Of a DNA stretch of 18,392 nucleotides, positions 6,377 through 13,890 are shown in pieces. Source of the DNA: an uncultured Prevotella sp. (lineage in GTDB: Bacteria > Bacteroidota > Bacteroidia > Bacteroidales > Bacteroidaceae); assembly GCA_900319895.1 (NCBI GenBank), contig ONQK01000080.1, positions 1-18,392 on the forward strand, in the 5' to 3' direction. Every line of letters starts with the position of its first letter. Within the stretch, counting starts at the first letter, position 1. The notes beneath the pieces were generated by a model. That model had not been told where the DNA came from and ran no database searches. It worked only from the letters and a program-made list of their open reading frames with translations. Both the position numbers and the translations under genes were made by a program.

Positions 6377-7696
6377 ATGAAGACCATTTGCCTATATTTT
6401 GAGATCCATCAAATCTTGCACTTGAAACGTTATCGCTTTTTTGATATCGGAGCCGACCATTATTATTACGACGACTTTGAGAATGAGCGATGCATTAGCG
6501 ACACGGCGGAGCGCTCCTACATGCCGGCCCTCGAAGCGTTGCATCAGATGATAAGGTCAAACGGAAAGTTCTTCAAAGTTGCCTTTTCGCTTTCTGGCGT
6601 CGGAATCGAACAATTGGAACTGCATGCACCGCAGGTGCTCACGAAGTTGCAGGAACTCAACGAGACGGGTTGTGTCGAGTTCCTGGCAGAGCCTTTCTCG
6701 CACGGTTTGTCATCGCTGGGCGATGAGGACGGTTTTGTCAGTGAGGTCAAGAGGCAGTGTGAGAAGATTAAAGAATATTTTAACCAAGAGCCGCAAGTAT
6801 TTCGTAATTCTGAGTTGATCTACAACGACGATATCGGACAAATGGTGCACCAAATGGGCTTTAAAGGCATGCTGACAGAAGGTGCCAAGCACATCCTGGG
6901 CTGGAAATCACCGCATTATGTCTACCATAGTGCCTGCACGCCACAGCTCAAACTCCTGTTGCGGGACATTCAGCTGAGCGATGACATCAGCCTGCGTTTC
7001 AACGACCATGAATGGGAAGAGTATCCTCTTTTTGCAGATACATTTATCAAGAAAATTGCACAAACTCCTGAAAAGGAGAAAGTTATAAACATTTTCATGG
7101 AGCTTTCCGCCTTGGGCATTGCCCAGCCGCTGTCCAGTAATATCCTGGAATTTATCAAAGCATTGCCTAATTGTGCAAAGGGAAATGATGTCAATTTTGC
7201 CACTCCCAGTGAAATTTGCGACAACTTCAAGAGTGTCAGTGCATTAGAAGTTCCGGAGACATTGAGTTGGGTAGACGAGGAGCGCGACATCAGTTCGTGG
7301 CTGGGCAATTCCATGCAGCGGGAGGCTTTCAACAAGCTCTACAGCATCGCCGAGCGCGTCCGCATTGCCAACGACCCGCGCATCAGCCAGGACTGGGACT
7401 ATCTGCAAGCCACTAACTATCTGAGGTACATGACAACCAAGCCGTCGAATGTGGGGCTTGACCGCAGCATTTATGGCAGCCCGTTTGATGCCTTTACCAA
7501 CTACATGAATATCTTGGGCGACTTCATTCAACGCGTCAACATGCTCTATCCAGAGGAAATTGACAACGAAGAGCTCAATGCGTTGCTGACCATCATCAAA
7601 AATCAAGGAGAGGAAATCAAAATGCAGGAAAAGGAAATCATCCGCCTTCAGACCAAGTTGCTCAAAATGGAGAAGAAGAAAAAGAAGGAGAAATAG
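6377..7696 (+). CDS. GH57-family alpha-amylase/glucanotransferase-like protein with altered region 4
   Basis: A 439-residue cytoplasmic protein beginning MKTICLYFEIHQILHLKRYRFFDIG, the Bacteroidota GH57 start; the usual HQP of region 1 reads HQI here (11-13). AEPFSHGLSSL (104-114) is region 2 with His109, and FRNSELIYNDDIG (142-154) holds the expected nucleophile Glu146. ILGWKSPHYVY and EEYPLFADTF follow. Region 4, which I remember as MDYETFGEHQ with the acid/base Asp, reads MELSALGIAQ (241-250), so Asp is replaced by Glu242 and the following conserved residues are lost. The C-terminus (about 405-439) is a charged coiled coil ending in a Lys-rich tail. It follows the GT4 gene by 21 nt and precedes the operon terminator. 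It is a GH57 member by fold; whether it is still an active alpha-glucan enzyme or a structural partner is uncertain. Confidence 0.82.
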   Translation: MKTICLYFEIHQILHLKRYRFFDIGADHYYYDDFENERCISDTAERSYMPALEALHQMIRSNGKFFKVAFSLSGVGIEQLELHAPQVLTKLQELNETGCVEFLAEPFSHGLSSLGDEDGFVSEVKRQCEKIKEYFNQEPQVFRNSELIYNDDIGQMVHQMGFKGMLTEGAKHILGWKSPHYVYHSACTPQLKLLLRDIQLSDDISLRFNDHEWEEYPLFADTFIKKIAQTPEKEKVINIFMELSALGIAQPLSSNILEFIKALPNCAKGNDVNFATPSEICDNFKSVSALEVPETLSWVDEERDISSWLGNSMQREAFNKLYSIAERVRIANDPRISQDWDYLQATNYLRYMTTKPSNVGLDRSIYGSPFDAFTNYMNILGDFIQRVNMLYPEEIDNEELNALLTIIKNQGEEIKMQEKEIIRLQTKLLKMEKKKKKEK

Positions 7697-7743
7697 CTGT
7701 TTTGGGGAAGTTGGAACAAGGTGACGACATCGTTTTGTCGCAA

Positions 7744-7784
7744 AAATGAAAAAGCAATCGGGCGAACCGATTGCTTTTTCATTT
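7744..7784. terminator. Bidirectional terminator between glycogen operon and gap
   Basis: AAATGAAAAAGCAATCGG (7744-7761) and CCGATTGCTTTTTCATTT (7767-7784) are perfect 18-bp reverse complements around a 5-nt loop GCGAA. A-rich and T-rich feet give a U-run in either direction. It lies 47 nt after the GH57 stop and 20 nt beyond the gap stop, serving two convergent transcripts. Confidence 0.85.
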
Positions 7785-7804
7785 CATGCTTTAAGGCTTT
7801 TTTA

Positions 7805-8836
7805 TTAGCCATTATGTTTTTTCATGATCTTAATCAAGTCAATCACTTTGTGTGAATAGCCAATCTCATTGTCATACCAAGTCACGAGTTTCACAAACTT
7901 GTCGGTTAGATAAACGCCAGCTTCTGCGTCGAAGATGGAGGTGCGGGGGTCGCCCAGGAAGTCTGAAGAGACCACAGCGTCTTCCGTGTAGCCGAGGATT
8001 CCTTTCAATTCGCCCTCTGAAGCTTCTTTCATCGCCTTGCAAATCTGTTCTTTCGTGGCAGGATTCTTCAAGTTAACCGTGAGGTCGACTACAGAAACGT
8101 CAAGAGTTGGCACGCGCATGGAAATGCCGGTCAGCTTGCCGTCGAGCTCTGGAATGACTTTTCCTACCGCCTTGGCCGCACCGGTTGAAGAGGGGATGAT
8201 GTTGCCACCTGCCGCGCGGCCGCCGCGCCAGTCTTTCATTGACGGTCCGTCTACAGTCTTTTGGGTGGCCGTGGCTGAGTGTACGGTTGTCATCAGTCCG
8301 CTTTCGATGCCGAATTTCTCGTTGAGCACCTTTGCCACGGGCGCCAAGCAGTTGGTTGTACAAGAGGCGTTAGAAACGATTTTTTGTCCAGCATACTTGT
8401 CGGTGTTTACGCCGCAGACGAACATGTCTGCCTGACGTCCGTCGTCGCCTTTCTTTGAAGGGGCTGAGAGCACAACATATTTAGCGCCTGCTTCCAGGTG
8501 CTTTTCTGCTTTGTCCATGGCCAGGAACAGGCCTGTTGACTCAACAACATACTCTGCGCCGATTTCATCCCACTTCAAGTTGGCCGGATCTTTTTCTGCC
8601 GTCACACGGATTTTGTTGCCGTTAACGATGAGCAGGTTGTTCTCAACGTCTGCTTCAACGGTGCCTTCAAATTTTCCGTGCATGGTATCATACTTCAGCA
8701 TGTAAGCCATGTAATCTACTGGGAGCAAGTCGTTAATACCTACAACCACAACATCATTCTTGTTTGCCTCTTCAAAAGTTGAGCGGAAAACAAAACGACC
8801 AATACGGCCAAAACCGTTAATACCAATTTTAATCAT
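7805..8836 (-). CDS. gap: Glyceraldehyde-3-phosphate dehydrogenase, type I
   Basis: A 343-residue enzyme of glycolysis and gluconeogenesis converting glyceraldehyde-3-phosphate, phosphate and NAD+ to 1,3-bisphosphoglycerate. The N-terminus IKIGINGFGRIGR is the Rossmann nucleotide-binding loop, and Asp36 in GINDLL fits NAD rather than NADP preference. The active site SNASCTTNCLAP places the catalytic cysteine at 159, with His186 in TTVHSATATQKTVDGPS. WYDNEIGYSHKV marks the C-terminal helix. Between SAPSK and MFVCGVN there is a longer loop (KGDDGRQAD, about 129-137) than in the common SAPSKDDTPMFV form. ATG 8836 begins the motif directly, so the start is secure. The leader from the predicted promoter is about 125 nt. 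Confidence 0.97.
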   Translation of the reverse strand: MIKIGINGFGRIGRFVFRSTFEEANKNDVVVVGINDLLPVDYMAYMLKYDTMHGKFEGTVEADVENNLLIVNGNKIRVTAEKDPANLKWDEIGAEYVVESTGLFLAMDKAEKHLEAGAKYVVLSAPSKKGDDGRQADMFVCGVNTDKYAGQKIVSNASCTTNCLAPVAKVLNEKFGIESGLMTTVHSATATQKTVDGPSMKDWRGGRAAGGNIIPSSTGAAKAVGKVIPELDGKLTGISMRVPTLDVSVVDLTVNLKNPATKEQICKAMKEASEGELKGILGYTEDAVVSSDFLGDPRTSIFDAEAGVYLTDKFVKLVTWYDNEIGYSHKVIDLIKIMKKHNG

Positions 8837-8966
8837 AGCTTTTGTCTATTTTTAATAAATGTTTGAATTGAATATTCTATCATTAATTACAAGAGTTGCC
8901 GTTTTGATAACATGCCTTTGCAGCATAAAAACGGTGATTCCCTGTGCTTTTTTATTGTTTCAACGG

Positions 8967-8974
8967 CAAAGTTA
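8967..8974 (-). promoter_or_regulatory. Candidate -7 element for gap
   Basis: The minus strand reads TAACTTTG, a full match to TAnnTTTG, 130 nt upstream of the gap ATG. The -33 element is not clear. It would give a leader of about 125 nt. Confidence 0.5.
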
Positions 8975-8986
8975 CAAATTATTTTC

Positions 8987-8994
8987 TATATTTG
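8987..8994 (+). promoter_or_regulatory. Candidate -7 element for mscL
   Basis: TATATTTG matches TAnnTTTG, 38 nt before the mscL ATG. Its region overlaps the divergent gap promoter, whose -7 element is only 12 nt away on the other strand. No good -33 TTG at 19-21 nt. Confidence 0.5.
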
Positions 8995-9032
8995 CATCAG
9001 ATTTCATTATTAATTCAAAAAAAATAGGAACT

Positions 9033-9413
9033 ATGGGATTTATCAAAGACTTTAAAGAGTTCGCCATGAGGGGAAATGTCATTGACATGGCGGTCGGTGT
9101 GATTATTGGAGGAGCTTTCGGGAAGATTGTGTCGTCGCTGGTTGACAATATCTTGATGCCCGTCATCGGTGTGTTGACTGGCGGTGTTGACTTCAAGGGG
9201 CTTTCCGCAATGGTGGGAGACGCGAAGATCGGGTATGGATTGTTCATTCAGAACACTCTTGACTTCCTCATCATCGCACTTTGTATCTTTGTGATGATCA
9301 AAGCCATCAACAAAGTCGGGAAGAAGAAAAAAGAGGAGGAGCCAGCCGCGCCCGCCGGCCCGACGACTGAGGAGCTCTTGGCTGACATCAAGGAGTTGTT
9401 GAAAAATAAATAG
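9033..9413 (+). CDS. mscL: Large-conductance mechanosensitive channel MscL
   Basis: A 126-residue inner-membrane channel that opens under membrane tension to release solutes in hypo-osmotic shock. MGFIKDFKEFAMRGNVIDMA is the N-terminal amphipathic helix. TM1 follows (VGVIIGGAFGKIVSSLVDNI, about 21-40), with the family's conserved pore glycines and LMPVIG, then a periplasmic loop (GVDFKGLSAMVGDAKIGYG). TM2 is about 71-94 and a charged C-terminal helix ends TEELLADIKELLKNK after a Pro/Ala linker. An in-frame extension back to 8859 is not used: it runs through the predicted promoter, and ATG 9033 starts the conserved family N-terminus. The length is at the short end of the usual range. Confidence 0.97.
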   Translation: MGFIKDFKEFAMRGNVIDMAVGVIIGGAFGKIVSSLVDNILMPVIGVLTGGVDFKGLSAMVGDAKIGYGLFIQNTLDFLIIALCIFVMIKAINKVGKKKKEEEPAAPAGPTTEELLADIKELLKNK

Positions 9414-9435
9414 GAAATCATTTCAGATAAGCACA

Positions 9436-9485
9436 AGAAGTCTTCATCCGGCCGATTGCCTTAGGTGAAGACTTCTCTTTTTTTT
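9436..9485 (+). terminator. Rho-independent terminator of mscL
   Basis: AGAAGTCTTCA (9436-9446) pairs with TGAAGACTTCT (9466-9476) around a 19-nt loop, followed by C and a T8 tract (9478-9485). It lies 22 nt past the mscL stop. Confidence 0.85.
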
Positions 9486-9521
9486 GCCCAAAAATCTTTT
9501 GAGTCTGTTCTCTTCAATCTT

Positions 9522-10130
9522 TTACGGCTTGCTTTCTTCTGCCAGCATGTGCGATCTCACGCGGCTCAAAGTCTCCGGCGTCATTTGTAGAAAGCTGGCG
9601 ACATACAGCAGAGGTGCGCGCAAGATGAGCTGTGGCATAAGCTTGCACATCCGTTTATAGCGCTCTTGTGCTGTCTCAAAGCGTAGCAAGTCTGCGTAGA
9701 CCTGCGACCTTTTGAGCACTTCTTCCAGGATTCTGCTGTACAGCACTTGGATGTTGCCGTGATGTGAGGCCACGACTTCCAGCTGCTTTTTGGGAATGGC
9801 ATACAGAACGGTCGGCTCCAGGGTCTGAATTTGCAGCCTTGAGGGTTCTTCGTTGAAGAGGCTTTCGATGCAAATCACGATGGAGCCTTCCACTGCCATG
9901 TATTCGGTGAGCTCTTTCCCGTTTTTATAGTAGAACAGGCGCACGAGCCCTTTTTCTATATAATATAGGTGTTTGGACACGTCTCCTGCTTGAAGAACTA
10001 TTTCGCCCTTCGCAAATTTCATAGGCACCAATAGGTTTTCCAGAACATCTAGTTCTTCATGTGTCATTGTAGTGTATTTCCGTGCCAACTCTCGTGCGAT
10101 GTCCCTCCTGTTTTTACTGTTCTCTCTCAT
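9522..10130 (-). CDS. Crp/Fnr family transcriptional regulator (second in window)
   Basis: A 202-residue protein with a cyclic-nucleotide-binding-type domain (about 25-125: FAKGEIVLQAGDVSKHLYYIEKG, VRLFYYKNGKELTEY, SLFNEEPSRLQIQTLEPTVLYAIP), a helical linker (LYSRILEEVLKRSQVYADLLRFETAQERY) and a short C-terminal helix-turn-helix (APLLYVASFLQMTPETLSRVR). FLQMTPETLSRVR is the recognition-helix signature common in Bacteroidota Crp-like proteins. The retained ligand-pocket PSR resembles the phosphate cassette but I would not call a ligand. It has only weak similarity to the regulator at 2221-2901. It starts 81 nt after the lepA stop on the same strand with no hairpin between, so it may be read through from lepA. 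Confidence 0.88.
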   Translation of the reverse strand: MRENSKNRRDIARELARKYTTMTHEELDVLENLLVPMKFAKGEIVLQAGDVSKHLYYIEKGLVRLFYYKNGKELTEYMAVEGSIVICIESLFNEEPSRLQIQTLEPTVLYAIPKKQLEVVASHHGNIQVLYSRILEEVLKRSQVYADLLRFETAQERYKRMCKLMPQLILRAPLLYVASFLQMTPETLSRVRSHMLAEESKP

Positions 10131-10211
10131 GTTTTTTTACCTTTTATTACTTTTTATACTTACTTCTTTCTTACTCCTTACTTTGTTTCCTTATTGTTTA
10201 TGGATGAAATT
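10131..10211 (-). other. Purine-rich spacer between lepA and the Crp/Fnr gene
   Basis: On the minus strand this 81-nt gap is almost free of C and dominated by A and G, with repeated AAGTA/AAGGA-like words and AAAAGG about 10 nt before the ATG. I see neither hairpin nor TAnnTTTG promoter, which favours read-through from lepA. Confidence 0.5.
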
Positions 10212-11993
10212 TTAGTCAAGTTTCAATACAGCGAGAAAGGCTTTTTGTGGGACTTCAACGTTGCCAATTTGCTTCATTCTCTTCTTTCCTCGCTTCTGTT
10301 TCTCCAAAAGTTTTCGTTTTCTTGACACGTCGCCGCCATAGCATTTTGCCGTAACGTCCTTGCGCACCTGCTTGATGGTCTCGCGTGCGATGATTTTTGC
10401 GCCGATAGCCGCCTGAATGGCGATGTCAAATTGTTGTCTGGGAATCAAGTCTTTTAGCTTTTCACACATGCGCCTGCCTAGATTCGTCGCATTGTCTTGA
10501 TGTGTAAGGGTCGACAATGCGTCCACGGGCTCGCCGTTGAGCAAGATGTCGAGCTTTGCCAGTTTTGAGGGGCGGAAGCCGTCGATGTGATAGTCAAAAG
10601 AGGCGTAGCCCTTGGAGATGCTCTTCAATTTGTCGTAAAAGTCGATGACAATTTCGCCAAGTGGCAGATAAAAGTGCAGCTCTACGCGATTTCCGCTGAC
10701 GTATTCTTGTTTGATGAGTTCGCCGCGCTTGTCCAGGCAAAGCTTCATGATCGGGCCGATGTAATTGGCGTCCGTGATGATGGAGGCCTTGATGTATGGC
10801 TCTTCGATATGGTCGATCATGGCAATGTCGGGCAGGCCGGAAGGATTGTGTACTTCTTTCTCGTTGTGTTGTTTGTCGTAGACCATGTACGATACGTTGG
10901 GCACCGTGGTGATGACATCCATGTTGAATTCACGGTCGAGCCGTTCTTGGACAATCTCCATGTGCAGCAGGCCTAAGAATCCGCAGCGGAAGCCGAAGCC
11001 CAGTGCCACCGATGATTCGGGCGAAAAGGTCAGCGAGGCGTCATTTAAGCGTAGCTTTTCCAGCGATGCCCGCAAATTCTCGTAATCGCTCGGGTCGATG
11101 GGGTACACGCCGGCAAAAACCATGGGCTTGACCTCTTGGAAGCCCTCAATCGCCTTGTTGCATGGCGCATCTGTGTGTGTGATCGTGTCGCCGACTTTTA
11201 CTTCTTTGGCATCCTTGATGCCGCTGATGATGTAACCAACTTCGCCGGTTTTAAGCTCGTTTTTGGGCACCATGTCCATCTTCAAGACACCCACCTCGTC
11301 GGCATCGTATTCCATGCCGGTATTGAAAAACTTCACCTTGTCGCCTTTCCGTATCGCTCCGTTTTCAATCTTGAAATAGGCAATAATGCCTCTGAACGAA
11401 TTGAAGACAGAGTCGAAAATCAGCGCTTGAAGTGGCGCATTCACATCGCCCTTGGGGTGGGGGACGCGTTCCACAACTGCCCTTAGAATATCCTCAACGC
11501 CTGCACCCGTCTTCCCCGAAGCCCGTAGAATCTCGCTCCGGTCGCATCCCAGCAGCTCCACGATTTCGTCTTCCACTTCATCGGGCATTGCGCTGGGCAT
11601 GTCGATCTTGTTGATGACGGGGATGATTTCCAGATCCTGGTCTATTGCCATGTAGAGATTCGAGATGGTCTGTGCCTGTACGCCTTGCGTGGCATCCACC
11701 ACCAGCAGTGCGCCCTCGCATGCCGCGATACTGCGTGAGACCTCATACGAAAAGTCCACATGCCCCGGCGTGTCAATCAAGTTGAGTATGTATGATTGTT
11801 CGTCATGCTTGTATTCCATTTGGATGGCGTGGCTTTTGATCGTGATGCCACGTTCGCGCTCCAAGTCCATATCATCGAGCATCTGCCCTTCTGTGACCTT
11901 GATGGTGTTGGTGTGTTCCAGCAAACGGTCGGCAAGTGTCGACTTGCCATGGTCAATATGGGCGATGATACAGAAATTGCGTATATGATTCAT
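10212..11993 (-). CDS. lepA: Elongation factor 4 (LepA), ribosome back-translocating GTPase
   Basis: A 593-residue translational GTPase of the expected length that acts on stalled or mistranslocated ribosomes. GTPase motifs are AHIDHGKST (11-19, P-loop), the switch I region ERERGITIKS (45-54), DTPGH (74-78) and NKID (128-131). Domain II follows (IAYFKIENGAIRKGDKVKFFNTG), then EF-G-like domains with GFRCGFLGLLHMEIVQERL. The LepA-specific C-terminal domain ends in TAKCYGGDVSRKRKLLEKQKRGKKRMKQIGNVEVPQKAFLAVLKLD. Start ATG 11993 gives the exact family N-terminus MNHIRNFCIIAHIDHGKS. A good promoter lies 18-51 nt upstream. Confidence 0.98.
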   Translation of the reverse strand: MNHIRNFCIIAHIDHGKSTLADRLLEHTNTIKVTEGQMLDDMDLERERGITIKSHAIQMEYKHDEQSYILNLIDTPGHVDFSYEVSRSIAACEGALLVVDATQGVQAQTISNLYMAIDQDLEIIPVINKIDMPSAMPDEVEDEIVELLGCDRSEILRASGKTGAGVEDILRAVVERVPHPKGDVNAPLQALIFDSVFNSFRGIIAYFKIENGAIRKGDKVKFFNTGMEYDADEVGVLKMDMVPKNELKTGEVGYIISGIKDAKEVKVGDTITHTDAPCNKAIEGFQEVKPMVFAGVYPIDPSDYENLRASLEKLRLNDASLTFSPESSVALGFGFRCGFLGLLHMEIVQERLDREFNMDVITTVPNVSYMVYDKQHNEKEVHNPSGLPDIAMIDHIEEPYIKASIITDANYIGPIMKLCLDKRGELIKQEYVSGNRVELHFYLPLGEIVIDFYDKLKSISKGYASFDYHIDGFRPSKLAKLDILLNGEPVDALSTLTHQDNATNLGRRMCEKLKDLIPRQQFDIAIQAAIGAKIIARETIKQVRKDVTAKCYGGDVSRKRKLLEKQKRGKKRMKQIGNVEVPQKAFLAVLKLD

Positions 11994-12011
11994 TTTTTAT
12001 TATTTTGTGTG

Positions 12012-12044
12012 CAAAATTACAAAAATATTCATAAAATTCACAAA
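12012..12044 (-). promoter_or_regulatory. Promoter of lepA
   Basis: On the minus strand TTTG (12044-12041) is followed after 21 nt by TAATTTTG (12019-12012), matching both Bacteroidota elements. The leader would be only about 15 nt. Confidence 0.65.
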
Positions 12045-12308
12045 ACTACTTGTTCTTTTTATGAACAGAACAGGTTATAAATTGTAAAAACAGGATTTTT
12101 GAGCATTTTTTTACAAAAAAGAAATACATGTTTTGCTTTTGGAATTGTTGTTTTTTGTTTTCCGGTGGCATGAAATATGGATGTCTGGTGCAAGGGTCAG
12201 GCAGTCTTTTTCTTTTTCCACTATTGTGCTATTTTACGGCATGCTTTCCATACGAAAGTGTGCATTCAAGATGGAAGTGCGATTTTTGGCAACTAAATGG
12301 CTTCTTTT
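12045..12308. other. Intergenic region lepA-nhaD; AT-rich with one inverted repeat
   Basis: No gene is supported here. Between the two divergent promoters the only structure I see is TTGTAAAAA (12082-12090) paired with TTTTTACAA (12108-12116) around 17 nt. Short frames here have Phe/Cys-rich, low-complexity translations and look like noise. Confidence 0.5.
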
Positions 12309-12340
12309 TTTGTAACTTTAAAACTTAATTTGTATCTTTG
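12309..12340 (+). promoter_or_regulatory. Promoter of the NhaD-like transporter gene
   Basis: TTTG (12309-12312), a 20-nt spacer, then TATCTTTG (12333-12340) is a complete match to the Bacteroidota promoter consensus. It predicts a start near 12345 and a leader of about 28 nt. Confidence 0.75.
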
Positions 12341-12372
12341 TGGGGCTGATTTTTTATTGGAAGACTACGATT

Positions 12373-13761
12373 ATGACACTCATCATAGCAATTATTTTGT
12401 TGTTAAGTTATTTTTTTATAGCAACCGAGAGTTTTACACATCTGAACAAAGCCGCCGTGGCCATGTTTGCCGGTACGGTAGGGTGGGTGTTGTACGTCAG
12501 TTTCGGAACGGATTTTGTGATGAGCCGGCATCCTGCCGAATATATTGATTTCTTGAGCGGTGATGCCGCCAACAGTGTCGCGGTGAAATATTATATTGCT
12601 CAAAATATTTTTTTGAAGTATGTGGGAAAAGCGGCAGAAATCGTCTTGTTCTTGCTGGCGACCATGACGATTGTCGAAATTCTGAACAACAACGGCTGTT
12701 TTGATTTCGTGACACATTTGCTGCGTACAAGAAACAGCCGGAAACTCTTGTGGATGCTCTCAGGCATTACTTTTGTCATCTCGGCCAACTTGGACAACCT
12801 CACCACTACGACCATGATGCTCGTCATCATGCACAAAATCGTGACCGCCCGCCGCTTGCGGCTTTTTTATGGGGCGGCAATCGTCTTGGCTGCCAATTGT
12901 GGCGGCTTGTTTACCGTCATCGGCAGCCCGGAAACGCTGGTCTTATGGAACATGGGGGCGGTGACTGCTACTGACTATTCCATGTCGTTGTTGCTCCCCT
13001 GCCTGACATCGTGGGGGCTGTCGACGTGGTGGATTGGCCGCAGTTTGCCCGAGCGCATAGAAACGGAGTCGGTGGCGATGCCATTTCGCGGAGACGAGAC
13101 GAATCTGAAGATTTGGCAACGGGTGTTGATGTTTTTCGTGGCCATCGGCGGCTTGTGGTTTATACCGACTTTTCATAATATAACGAAGTTGAGCCCGTTT
13201 TTGGGCGCGTTGTGTGTGTTGGCGGTCTTGTGGATTGTGCATGAGGTGGCGAACCGTAAGCTGATGAACGCCGACCAGATGATCCATCGCCAGGTGCCGC
13301 GCGTGTTGCAGTATGGCACGTTGCAGATGATGTTGTTTGTGATGGGAATGATGCTGGCATTGGGCGTGGTGGCCGAGGCCGGCGTTTTGTCGAGTTTTGC
13401 CGATTTTTTTGAGCAACGCATCGGCAACATCTGGTCATTGGGCATTTTCGCAGGCGCGGTGAGCTGTTTTGTGGATAATTTTGCGACCTCAGTCAGTTTC
13501 TTTTTGCTCCACACTGTTGTTGAAGGTACCGGAGTCGGCGGTGCGAGCCTTTCACCTTTTGTCCAAAATGGTGACTTTTGGAAGTTGATGGCTTATTGTG
13601 TGACGATGGGCGGCAATGTCTTGTGCATCGGCTCCATGAGCGGTCTTGCCTTCATGAAGATGGAAAACATGCGCTATGGCTGGTATTTCCGCAATATTGG
13701 CTGGAAAACCTTGATTGGGTCTTTTTTAGGACTTGGCGTACTGTGGCTTTCGCTCATGTAG
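12373..13761 (+). CDS. nhaD: NhaD-like Na+/H+ antiporter (IT superfamily permease)
   Basis: A 462-residue inner-membrane protein with about 11-13 hydrophobic segments, beginning MTLIIAIILLLSYFFIATESF. Signature pieces are SANLDNLTTTTMMLVIMHK (137-155), AANCGGLFTVIGSPETLVLW (173-192) and SCFVDNFATSVSFF (364-377). These are the paired, pseudo-symmetric half-repeats of NhaD/ArsB-type ion transporters, with acidic residues Asp141 and Asp368 inside membrane segments. NhaD proteins exchange Na+ (or Li+) for H+; ion specificity is not provable here and a related anion permease is the alternative. A GTG at 12340 would extend the frame but lies in the -7 element, so ATG 12373 is chosen. The neighbouring genes are not related in function. 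Confidence 0.78.
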   Translation: MTLIIAIILLLSYFFIATESFTHLNKAAVAMFAGTVGWVLYVSFGTDFVMSRHPAEYIDFLSGDAANSVAVKYYIAQNIFLKYVGKAAEIVLFLLATMTIVEILNNNGCFDFVTHLLRTRNSRKLLWMLSGITFVISANLDNLTTTTMMLVIMHKIVTARRLRLFYGAAIVLAANCGGLFTVIGSPETLVLWNMGAVTATDYSMSLLLPCLTSWGLSTWWIGRSLPERIETESVAMPFRGDETNLKIWQRVLMFFVAIGGLWFIPTFHNITKLSPFLGALCVLAVLWIVHEVANRKLMNADQMIHRQVPRVLQYGTLQMMLFVMGMMLALGVVAEAGVLSSFADFFEQRIGNIWSLGIFAGAVSCFVDNFATSVSFFLLHTVVEGTGVGGASLSPFVQNGDFWKLMAYCVTMGGNVLCIGSMSGLAFMKMENMRYGWYFRNIGWKTLIGSFLGLGVLWLSLM

Positions 13762-13792
13762 GCTGCCGTGTCTCCTGGCGGCAAGGCATAGA

Positions 13793-13835
13793 AAATGCGC
13801 ACCAGAACCCTTCTTGAGGCTTTTGGCGCGCATTT
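13793..13835. terminator. Long imperfect hairpin between convergent genes (likely bidirectional terminator)
   Basis: The arms 13793-13811 and 13817-13835 form 17 pairs of 19 (one G-U, two mismatches): AAATGCGC with GCGCATTT at the foot, CCAGAA with TTTTGG in the middle, CCT with AGG at the top, loop TCTTG. Plus-strand sequence CCTTATTTT and minus-strand sequence TTTTC follow. It is 31 nt after nhaD and 55 nt beyond the lipoprotein stop. Confidence 0.65.
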
Positions 13836-13890
13836 CCTTATTTTGCGGTGCACTCCGAGATTCAATGTCCCAAACGTCATTTCCCAGATG

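Noticed and set aside
8859..9032. N-terminal extension of mscL
   Set aside because: It would run through the predicted mscL promoter; the MscL family starts at MGFxKDFKEF, i.e. ATG 9033.
12128..12328. 66-codon plus-strand frame in the lepA-nhaD spacer
   Set aside because: Phe/Cys-rich low-complexity translation, and it runs into the -33 part of the nhaD promoter; looks like AT-rich noise.
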